Part shown: positions 1 through 5,471 of the stretch, in pieces
Position numbering within the stretch: the first letter of the stretch is position 1
Layout: the number at the start of each line of letters is the position of its first letter
Origin: Ktedonobacterales bacterium
GTDB taxonomy: Bacteria > Chloroflexota > Ktedonobacteria > Ktedonobacterales > JADMIN01
Direction: 5' to 3'
DNA length: 5,471 bases
Assembly: GCA_025928125.1 (NCBI GenBank)
Contig: JAICKD010000279.1
Span: 1 to 5,471, forward strand
Position numbers and translations under genes: made by a program
Notes under the pieces: generated by a model
What the model saw: the letters and a program-made list of their open reading frames with translations, nothing else
Databases searched by the model: none
What the model was told of the DNA's origin: nothing

Positions 1-1587
1 GATATCCTTGCGGCAGGTGAGCAACGCAAAGTCTTCGTAGACGCGCGCCGTCGAGGCATTGTAGTTGCCCGTGCCGAGATGAATGTAGCGGCGCAGCCCG
101 TTCGTTTCCCGGCGCACGACCAGCGCCACCTTCGCGTGCGTCTTCAAATCCACCTGACCGTAGACGACATGGACGCCCGCGCGCTCGAGCATCCGCGCCC
201 ACTCGATGTTGTTCTCTTCGTCGAAGCGCGCCTTTAGCTCCACCAGCACGGCAACCTGCTTGCCAAGGTTGTTGGCCTCCAGCAGCGCCTGGACAATTTG
301 CGAGTTCTGGCCGACGCGATAGAGCGTCTGCTTGATGGCAAGCACCTGTGGATCGTACGCCGCCGCCTGGATGAAGTCTGTCACCGTGCTGAAGGCGTCG
401 TAGGGATGGTGCAACAGTAGATCGCCGCGACGAATCGCCGCGAAGGGATCCTGCCCGCGGCGTAGCTCTGGCAGCGCGCGTGGGATCAGCGGCGGATTCT
501 TCAGGTCGGGGCGGTCCAGATCGGTCAGCTCGGCGACATCACTCACGCCCAGCGGCGCATCCACCTCCCAGACATCTTCCGGCTGCATCTCCAGATTGGC
601 CCGCAGCAACTCGCGCACCCGCTTCGGCGTTCCCGTCTGGATGGTCAGGTTGACCACCGAGCCAAACCGACGCTGGCGCAGCCCCTTCTCGATACTTTCG
701 AGCAGATCGCCCGCCTCATCGCTCTGAATCTCGATATCGGCGTCGCGCAAGACACGGAAGGGATACGCGCCCGTCACCTCCATGCCGGGGAAGAGCAGAT
801 CAAGATGCGCGGCAACCAGCTGCTCCAGCCAGACGAAACTGCTCGAATGCGGCTGGGTCTCCGCGTGATTGCGGCTGCGGTTCTTCGGCGGCACAGGCAC
901 GAATCGCCGGATCGTCGCGGGCAGCTTGATGCGCGCGAAGAGCGCCGCCTCCACCGGATCGCGCAGAGTGACGGCGAGGTTCAGGCTGCGGCTAGAGATG
1001 TGCGGGAACGGGTGCGCTGGATCAACACCGAGCGGCGTCAGCACGGGCATGATATCGGAGCGGAAATAGAGATCGGCGGCCTCGCGTTGCGTGCGCGTGA
1101 GGTCCGCATAGTTGAGCAGATGAATACCGGCCTCGTCGAGGCGCGGCTGTAGCTCGTTCTGGAAGTAGCGGCGCTGCTCCTGAATCAGGTCCAGCAGCAG
1201 CGGGCGCAGCGCCTCGATCTGCTGTCCAGGCAGCAGGCCATCGGGGCCGGTCTCCTTCACCTGCGCCGCCACGAGATCGTACAGCCCCGCCACGCGCACC
1301 ATCAGGAACTCGTCCACCTGGCTGCCGACAAACGAGAGAAAGCGGATACGGTCCAGCAGGGCGTGCCGGGGCGACTCGGCTTCTTCCAGCACGCGGCGAA
1401 TGAACGCCACCGTCGCCACTTCACGGTTGATGTAGAGCTCGGGGCGGGCGAACTGGCGGTCTTTCCCTTTGTGCGCGTGTCCGTTCCCGTTCCCATTCAG
1501 GCCGGGGTCGGTGATGGCGACATGCTCGGGATCATCAGAGGCTGTCGCCAGTTTTGCTGAGGCTTTGTGCGGCATGGTACGGTCCAT
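1..1587 (-). CDS. ppk1: Polyphosphate kinase 1, N-terminal 529 codons (3' end cut by window edge)
   Basis: Polyphosphate kinase 1 reversibly transfers the gamma phosphate of ATP onto a growing polyphosphate chain through a phosphohistidine. The minus-strand frame is open from 1587 to the left edge. Numbering from the ATG at 1587, the PPK N-terminal domain starts near residue 50 (ELYINREV), followed by LDRIRFLSFVGSQVDEFLMV, the middle-domain LFPGMEV segment, then DLLLHHPYDAFSTV, IKQTLYRV, ELKARFDEE, DLKTHAKVAL and HLGTGNYN. Arg424, Arg454, His484 and Tyr517 keep exactly the spacing of E. coli Arg375, Arg405, His435 (the phosphorylated histidine) and Tyr468. The counterpart of E. coli His592 lies outside the window; by comparison about 200 residues are missing. 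Residues 1-48 are a poorly conserved, probably disordered leader with an Asn-Gly run. A second in-frame ATG is at 1575. Neither start has a good Shine-Dalgarno, and an in-frame TAA lies just upstream. Oddity: the usual ELSWLxFN motif reads EVATVAFI, so the ATP-contacting Asn is Ile63. The family assignment is very secure; the start is less so. Confidence 0.95.
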   Translation of the reverse strand, partial: MDRTMPHKASAKLATASDDPEHVAITDPGLNGNGNGHAHKGKDRQFARPELYINREVATVAFIRRVLEEAESPRHALLDRIRFLSFVGSQVDEFLMVRVAGLYDLVAAQVKETGPDGLLPGQQIEALRPLLLDLIQEQRRYFQNELQPRLDEAGIHLLNYADLTRTQREAADLYFRSDIMPVLTPLGVDPAHPFPHISSRSLNLAVTLRDPVEAALFARIKLPATIRRFVPVPPKNRSRNHAETQPHSSSFVWLEQLVAAHLDLLFPGMEVTGAYPFRVLRDADIEIQSDEAGDLLESIEKGLRQRRFGSVVNLTIQTGTPKRVRELLRANLEMQPEDVWEVDAPLGVSDVAELTDLDRPDLKNPPLIPRALPELRRGQDPFAAIRRGDLLLHHPYDAFSTVTDFIQAAAYDPQVLAIKQTLYRVGQNSQIVQALLEANNLGKQVAVLVELKARFDEENNIEWARMLERAGVHVVYGQVDLKTHAKVALVVRRETNGLRRYIHLGTGNYNASTARVYEDFALLTCRKDI

Positions 1588-1631
1588 TCCGATGAAATGG
1601 CGAGTCGGTCGATCAGGGTTGGGGAACCTTC

Positions 1632-1644
1632 GTATACGTTATAC
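1632..1644. promoter_or_regulatory. Palindrome GTATA-CGT-TATAC overlapping a possible ppk1 -10 box
   Basis: A perfect 5-3-5 inverted repeat about 45 bp upstream of the ppk1 start. On the minus strand it contains TATAAC (1643 to 1638), a 5 of 6 match to a -10 box. No good -35 hexamer is found at 16-18 bp, so a promoter here would be weak or need an activator. It may be an operator, or simply an AT-rich start region. This is inference from sequence shape only. Confidence 0.3.
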
Positions 1645-1724
1645 AACGTCCGCGCGGGCATGAATGACACGTTTTTTTCGCAACGTGATGTTGATGCGCG
1701 AACTGTGAAGCGCCAGTAGGGAGC

Positions 1725-1776
1725 CATGGCCGTGGCCCGAGATAGCCCTGATGCTTGCCTGGGCCACGCCGCCATG
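1725..1776. repeat. Interrupted inverted repeat (14 bp arms) in the divergent promoter region
   Basis: CATGGC-CGTGGCCC at 1725-1738 is complementary to GGGCCACG-CC-GCCATG at 1761-1776, with a two-base bulge at 1769-1770 and a 22-base loop. The right arm covers most of the spacer and the TG of the predicted extended -10 promoter, and the loop holds its -35 box. It could be a regulator binding site or a DNA/RNA hairpin; on the minus strand it is far upstream of ppk1. Confidence 0.45.
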
Positions 1777-1783
1777 CTACACT
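1755..1783 (+). promoter_or_regulatory. Predicted sigma-70 promoter of the PRC/BON gene
   Basis: A -35 box TTGCCT (1755-1760, 4 of 6 consensus bases) is separated by exactly 17 bp from TACACT (1778-1783), which is preceded by TGC, giving an extended -10 element. Transcription would start near 1790 and leave a leader of about 90 nt before the ATG at 1881. Chloroflexota promoters are not well characterised, so this rests on the general bacterial consensus. Confidence 0.45.
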
Positions 1784-1880
1784 CTGCTAAAAGAACGGTA
1801 ATCTGGCGGTATTGCGCCTGGCGCGCTCCCATCATACGCAACAGCCGTGCCACCGCTGCGCCAAAGGACATCGAGGACGT

Positions 1881-2867
1881 ATGCAACCATCCACTTCCGC
1901 CACTGAATTTGCCGAGGTCAGCAAGTATCGTTTCGGCGCGCCTGTGCTCACTGATGATGGTGACGAGGGTTCGCTCGATTCGCTCATCGTCGACCCGCAG
2001 ACGCACGCGATCACTGGCATGCGTGTCCGGTATGGCCTCTTTGGCCGCGAGCTCTATACGCTGCCCATCGCCGTCATCCGCCATGCCACGCCGGAGAATG
2101 TCAAGCTGCATAAGACGCGCGAGGACCTGAAGCGGGACTTTAGCACGGTGACGTCGGTCATGCTGCTGACCTCGAGCACGCAGGTGGTAGTGGCAAACAA
2201 GTCGGTTGGCAAGCTGGCGCAGGTGACGGTCAACCGCGAGACACAGATGCTGCGCCATCTGGTGGTGGAGCATGGCCTGCGGTCGGAGTCGGTTGTCTCC
2301 GCCCAGAATATAAGCGCCATCGAGGGCAAGCGCATCATCATCGGATCAGCCGCCGATTCAACCGTGCCGATGCTCACGCCGTATCGCCCGGATGAGGAGC
2401 TGCACGAGGAGATTCGCTCAGCCATCTACGACTATTCGCGCTTGCGCGTTGATTTACCGGGCATCGGCATCCACGTCATCGATGGCGTACTCTGGCTGCA
2501 GGGCCACGTCTCCAGCGATCTCAATAAGCGGCTGGTGGTAGACCAACTGACGGACATTCGCGGGCTGGGTGAGACGCATAACGAGTTGATCGCCGATACC
2601 GACCTCGCGGCGGCGGTTTCGATGGCACTGGCAAAGGATCCGCGCACGGCCCGCGAGCCTATCGGCGTCTATCCTGCCCTGGGCCACATCCATCTGCGTG
2701 GGCGCGTGCGCTCTGGCGACGCTCGCACGGCGGCGTATGCGGTGGCGCGGAGCGTGCCGGGCATCAAAGATGTGGAGAACGCGCTGATCGTCGACCCAAG
2801 TGCCGAGGTCATCCCGATCATGGCAGGCATCACCAACGAAGAGGACCGCGTCCCCGGCGGCAACTAA
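1881..2867 (+). CDS. PRC-barrel/BON domain protein (328 aa)
   Basis: No named gene is recognised. The start is the ATG at 1881, preceded by GAGG four bases upstream and AAGGA slightly farther away; a TTG at 1812 would add 23 residues that look unlike protein. Residues about 17-75 resemble a PRC-barrel (small beta-barrel; GAPVLTDDGDEGSLDSLIVD, then ITGMRVRYGLFGRELYTLPI). Residues about 90-155 look like a second, more diverged copy (VGKLAQVTVNRETQMLRHLVV). Residues about 172-238 form a BON domain (IHVIDGVLWLQGHVSS, NELIAD) and about 241-305 a second one (GHIHLRGRVRSGDARTA, VPGIKDVENALIV). PRC-barrels occur in RimM, in the photosynthetic reaction-centre H subunit and in stress proteins; BON domains (OsmY type) are linked to membrane or phospholipid association. 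No signal peptide, membrane segment or catalytic motif is visible, so a cytoplasmic or membrane-peripheral binding protein is inferred. It is divergent from ppk1 and convergent with the ABC operon. Confidence 0.88.
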   Translation: MQPSTSATEFAEVSKYRFGAPVLTDDGDEGSLDSLIVDPQTHAITGMRVRYGLFGRELYTLPIAVIRHATPENVKLHKTREDLKRDFSTVTSVMLLTSSTQVVVANKSVGKLAQVTVNRETQMLRHLVVEHGLRSESVVSAQNISAIEGKRIIIGSAADSTVPMLTPYRPDEELHEEIRSAIYDYSRLRVDLPGIGIHVIDGVLWLQGHVSSDLNKRLVVDQLTDIRGLGETHNELIADTDLAAAVSMALAKDPRTAREPIGVYPALGHIHLRGRVRSGDARTAAYAVARSVPGIKDVENALIVDPSAEVIPIMAGITNEEDRVPGGN

Positions 2868-2948
2868 TACGTATCGCAACAGTCCCAGACATTCATGGCC
2901 CGTTTCCCTTATACCGCTTGTGGTGAGGTTGTTGGCACAGACCACGAT

Positions 2949-3043
2949 CCCCTCTCCAGCCTCTCCCATTGGAGCGCGTGCGTCCAGCATGCGCTGGCTC
3001 TGGTTCCCCTCTCCCTGCAAGGGGGAGGGGTTAGGGGAGGGGG
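2949..3043. repeat. C/G-tract inverted-repeat element, REP/MITE-like
   Basis: The plus strand reads CCCCTCTCCAGCCTCTCCC at 2949-2967, and a diverged inverted copy of this pattern occupies 3021-3043 as G tracts. CCCCTCTCC also recurs directly at 3006-3014. Inside, CCCCTCTCCCT (3006-3016) and AGGGGGAGGGG (3020-3030) form an 11-bp stem with one T-G wobble and a three-base loop. A smaller CCAGC/GCTGG stem sits at 2984-2997. Intergenic elements built from CCCCTCTCCC-type arms are common and dispersed in many GC-rich genomes; whether this one is multicopy in its host cannot be seen from one window. Confidence 0.55.
3021..3043 (+). other. Strong G-quadruplex motif
   Basis: Four runs of four to five G, at 3021-3025, 3027-3030, 3034-3037 and 3039-3043, are separated by loops of 1, 3 and 1 bases. 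This meets the strict G-quadruplex pattern with short loops. On the plus strand it would lie in the 3' untranslated region of the PRC/BON transcript. It competes with the hairpin that uses the same G tracts. Confidence 0.6.
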
Positions 3044-3126
3044 CGGTGGCCCGAGAGACAACGTCCCAGGCCAAACCAGTATTACTCCGGCCATTTATGG
3101 CAGAGAGAGTACTCTTCGTGACATGT

Positions 3127-3190
3127 GAACCAGCATGTACATCGCGCGCTACTGGACAGCGCGGGTGACGTACATGCTGGCTCTTTATTT
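3127..3190 (+). terminator. Long hairpin with T-rich tail, candidate terminator
   Basis: CCAGCATGTAC (3130-3140) pairs perfectly with GTACATGCTGG (3170-3180). Inside, CGCGCT (3145-3150) pairs with AGCGCG (3158-3163) around the seven-base loop ACTGGAC, with a few extra pairs and a GG bulge between the two stems. The tail CTCTTTATTT follows on the plus strand. The position between convergent genes suits a terminator, mainly for the PRC/BON transcript, whose stop is about 260 nt upstream. The tail is not a clean U run and the minus-strand side is not T-rich, so a terminator is plausible but not certain; a repeat or structured RNA is the alternative. Confidence 0.45.
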
Positions 3191-3237
3191 CCAGTAGTCC
3201 GGTGGCGGGGGACTACGTTGTTGCCCCGTCGCTGGCG

Positions 3238-4002
3238 CTACATCGCCGCCTGACGTATCGAGCGGGTGGCCCAGTAGATAGTCAGGATGGCTAGAACGCC
3301 GATGATAATGAACGCCTTGACGACCGAGTCGGCGCCAAAATCCCCGGCAACCAGCGCCCGCGACGCATCCACCGCGTAGGTAAACGGGTTGAACTTCGCA
3401 ATATTCCGCAGAAGCTCCGGCGCCAGCGTCAGCGGCAGCATAATGCCGGAGAGCAGCATCAGCGGCAGCACCAGCAGGTTCACCGAGGCCGCCAACCCAC
3501 CTTCATCCTTCACCAGCAGCGCCAGCGCATACGAGAAGCACGCCATCGTCATGCCGGTGATGAACAGCAGCACAGCCAGCAGCGCCATGCCACCCACACT
3601 CGGTCGGAAACCAAGGATCAGCCCAACCACCAGCAGCAACGCGATCTGGATCATGAACAGCAACCCATCCACCGCCAGCGAACCGAATATCATCGCGATC
3701 CGGCTGACGGGTGTGACGCGCATGCGTTCGATGAATCCCGAGCGCAGCCGACTGATGATATTGAACCCGGCGAATCCAGCGCCGAAGATCGCCATCATCA
3801 CCATCAGCCCCGGCGTAAAGATATTGTACGCGCCGCCCGGTGGGAAGCCGGGAACGCCGACCAGACTCTTGAGCAGCGGCGCAAAGAGGAGCATGTAGCA
3901 GATCGGCTGAAACAGGCCGATGAACACCCAGACCGGGTTGCGCTTGGAGACGTTGAACTGTGACTTGAACATCAGCCAGCTATCGCGCAGGATCTTGCCC
4001 AT
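3238..4002 (-). CDS. ABC-2 type transporter permease, DrrB-like (254 aa)
   Basis: Membrane subunit of an ABC-2 exporter, working with the ATPase encoded just upstream. Hydrophobic segments are visible at about residues 24-44, 60-84, 107-131, 137-163, 171-192 and 229-246, giving the six-helix pattern of the family. The cytoplasmic loop ERMRVTPVSR (92-101) and the segments LSGIMLPL (184-191) and FNPFTYAVDASRAL (204-217) are typical of DrrB/NodJ-type permeases. The length is normal. The start at 4002 is supported by GGAG at 4013-4010, seven bases upstream. The gene follows the ATPase after 38 nt, so the two are almost certainly co-transcribed. The exported substrate is unknown; drug, antibiotic, lipid or polysaccharide export are all known for the family, and no biosynthetic or resistance gene nearby narrows it down. 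Confidence 0.93.
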   Translation of the reverse strand: MGKILRDSWLMFKSQFNVSKRNPVWVFIGLFQPICYMLLFAPLLKSLVGVPGFPPGGAYNIFTPGLMVMMAIFGAGFAGFNIISRLRSGFIERMRVTPVSRIAMIFGSLAVDGLLFMIQIALLLVVGLILGFRPSVGGMALLAVLLFITGMTMACFSYALALLVKDEGGLAASVNLLVLPLMLLSGIMLPLTLAPELLRNIAKFNPFTYAVDASRALVAGDFGADSVVKAFIIIGVLAILTIYWATRSIRQAAM

Positions 4003-4009
4003 GGATTTT

Positions 4010-4013
4010 CTCC
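4010..4013 (-). promoter_or_regulatory. Ribosome binding site of the permease
   Basis: GGAG on the minus strand, seven bases before the ATG at 4002, lies within the 38-nt gap after the ATPase stop. It supports independent translation initiation within one transcript. Confidence 0.7.
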
Positions 4014-4040
4014 GTTTCGTATCTATCGTGTGTGGTGAAG

Positions 4041-5072
<1,032 letters not shown>

Positions 5073-5080
5073 GCGCATAT

Positions 5081-5086
5081 CCTCCT
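5081..5086 (-). promoter_or_regulatory. Consensus Shine-Dalgarno AGGAGG of the ABC operon
   Basis: A perfect AGGAGG on the minus strand, the strongest ribosome binding site in the window. Its spacing decides the start: two bases to the ATG at 5078 and eight bases to the GTG at 5072. The second is the normal distance. Confidence 0.75.
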
Positions 5087-5132
5087 AGGTGTTGGTTGTT
5101 TGATTGCGCCTTGCCGGATCGTGTCATTGTCT

Positions 5133-5147
5133 CGCCGAACGTCGGCG
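5133..5147. promoter_or_regulatory. Inverted repeat CGCCGA-ACG-TCGGCG, operator-like
   Basis: A perfect 6-3-6 dyad 61 bp upstream of the ATPase start. It could bind a dimeric regulator or form a hairpin in the leader RNA. The octamer GTCGGCGC in its right half recurs at 5176-5183. The function is inferred from symmetry and position alone. Confidence 0.35.
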
Positions 5148-5156
5148 CCTGCCCAT

Positions 5157-5171
5157 AGAATGCCCCATTCT
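5157..5171. promoter_or_regulatory. Inverted repeat AGAATG-CCC-CATTCT, operator-like
   Basis: A second perfect 6-3-6 dyad, centred 24 bp from the one at 5133-5147 but with a different sequence. Together they lie where a promoter or operator of the ABC operon would be expected. Confidence 0.35.
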
Positions 5172-5248
5172 TTTGGTCGGCGCGTCCATCGGAAGGTGGA
5201 TTGCAGGGTGGATTGGGAGAATTTGGGCGCCTCGATCTGGCAGCGCTG

Positions 5249-5442
5249 GCGGTTAAAACCGCGCCTGAATGGCCTCGCTGCGCTCCGCCACAAAACCCGC
5301 CTGCGCGGGTTGCAGAAACAGCCCTCTCTGTCGCGCTTAGCATCTCAGCAGATTCGCAGAGTCATCATTTCGAGCGAGGTCTGGTGTGCCCGCGCTGGCG
5401 CAATTCTGGGCGGCTGGCAAGAGTGGCGGGTTTTTACCCGCC
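5249..5442. repeat. Cluster of three short hairpins, probable dispersed non-coding repeat
   Basis: Three perfect hairpins occur in under 200 bp: GCGGTT-AA-AACCGC (5249-5262), AACCCGC-CTGC-GCGGGTT (5294-5311) and GGCGGGT-TTTT-ACCCGCC (5425-5442). All are variations on a GCGGGTT/AACCCGC theme. On the minus strand the middle one is followed by TTGT and could weakly terminate transcription arriving from the right. The arrangement resembles REP/BIME-type intergenic elements; copy number in the host is unknown. Confidence 0.5.
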
Positions 5443-5471
5443 CGCGCACCGCCGTGTGGTATCCCCGGTAA

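Larger units (their letters stand above)
1588..1880. other. Divergent intergenic region between ppk1 and the PRC/BON gene
   Basis: This 293-bp gap separates two divergent starts and must hold the promoters of both genes. It contains a plus-strand sigma-70-like promoter at 1755-1783, a large interrupted dyad at 1725-1776, a small palindrome at 1632-1644, and a run of seven T at 1672-1678. I see no convincing small gene here. Open frames crossing it on both strands are extensions of shadow frames of the neighbours. Confidence 0.7.
2868..3237. other. Convergent intergenic region, repeat- and hairpin-rich
   Basis: This 370-bp gap lies between the 3' ends of the PRC/BON gene and the permease. It holds a C/G-tract element (2949-3043), a 10-bp palindrome AGAGTACTCT (3106-3115), a long hairpin (3127-3183) and a smaller hairpin with arms GTAGTCC/GGACTAC (3194-3200 and 3210-3216). 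Open frames through it are low in complexity and give Pro/Gly/Ser-rich products typical of repeat DNA, so no gene is called. Confidence 0.7.
5087..5471. other. Upstream region of the ABC operon, no gene seen
   Basis: This 385-bp stretch contains the operon leader (to about 5220) and then a hairpin-rich tract to the right edge. Frames open across it are continuations of antisense frames of the ATPase, or short and low in complexity. I could not find a convincing -35/-10 pair on the minus strand. A 12-bp tandem duplication is present: GGTGGATTG occurs at 5195-5203 and again at 5207-5215. Confidence 0.6.

Noticed and set aside
805..1152. Plus-strand open frame of 115 codons
   Set aside because: It is antisense to the middle domain of ppk1, Arg-rich, and without features of a real protein.
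1656..1678. Possible Pho box upstream of ppk1
   Set aside because: Only one TGTCAT-like half is present on the minus strand; the second direct repeat at the required spacing is missing.
1812..1880. Upstream TTG start extending the PRC/BON protein by 23 residues
   Set aside because: The extra residues (His/Arg/Cys-rich) are not protein-like. The ATG at 1881 has a ribosome binding site and directly precedes the conserved region.
1497..2273. Minus-strand open frame of 258 codons
   Set aside because: It overlaps the conserved PRC region of the plus-strand gene and the start of ppk1 in another frame. It crosses the divergent promoter region and shows no domain signal.
2454..3074. Minus-strand open frame of 206 codons
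   Set aside because: Its first part is translated C/G-tract repeat (Pro/Ser/Gly-rich) and the rest is antisense to the BON domains.
3194..3216. Hairpin GTAGTCC/GGACTAC as terminator of the ABC operon
   Set aside because: It lies just beyond the permease stop and its arms are perfect, but no T run follows it on the minus strand, so it was described only as part of the intergenic region.
5151..5190. Sigma-70 promoter for the ABC operon near TTCTAT on the minus strand
   Set aside because: Only three of six -10 bases match and no -35 box is found at the correct distance.

Overview
The window is GC-rich bacterial DNA (about 60% by eye) with four protein-coding genes and three intergenic stretches rich in inverted repeats. 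No rRNA, tRNA, CRISPR array, transposase or phage gene was seen. The gene types, the strong AGGAGG ribosome binding site and the hairpin-rich repeats fit a free-living, high-GC bacterium. A member of the Chloroflexota (Ktedonobacteria-like) is my best guess, but this is a low-confidence impression, not a result.

Layout. Positions 1-1587 (minus strand) hold the first 529 codons of a polyphosphate kinase (ppk1); its C-terminal part lies outside the left edge. Positions 1588-1880 are a divergent intergenic region with promoter-like signals and two dyads. Positions 1881-2867 (plus strand) encode a 328-residue protein that reads as two PRC-barrel-like units followed by two BON domains. Positions 2868-3237 separate convergent genes and hold a C/G-tract element with a strong G-quadruplex motif and a long hairpin that may be a terminator. 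Positions 3238-5072 (minus strand) are a two-gene operon: a DrrA-type ABC ATPase followed after 38 nt by its ABC-2 type permease. Positions 5087-5471 are the operon leader and a hairpin-rich, probably repetitive non-coding stretch.

How the genes relate. The ATPase and permease together form a complete ABC-2 exporter of the drug/antibiotic/lipid type; the substrate cannot be read from sequence. ppk1 and the PRC/BON gene are divergently transcribed and share an upstream region, so co-regulation is possible but unproven. There is no clear functional link between these two and the exporter.

I see no obviously new multi-gene system. The points most worth a second look are the altered N-terminal nucleotide-binding motif of the kinase, the PRC-PRC-BON-BON architecture, the paired 6-3-6 dyads before the exporter operon, and the structured repeats in the two intergenic regions.
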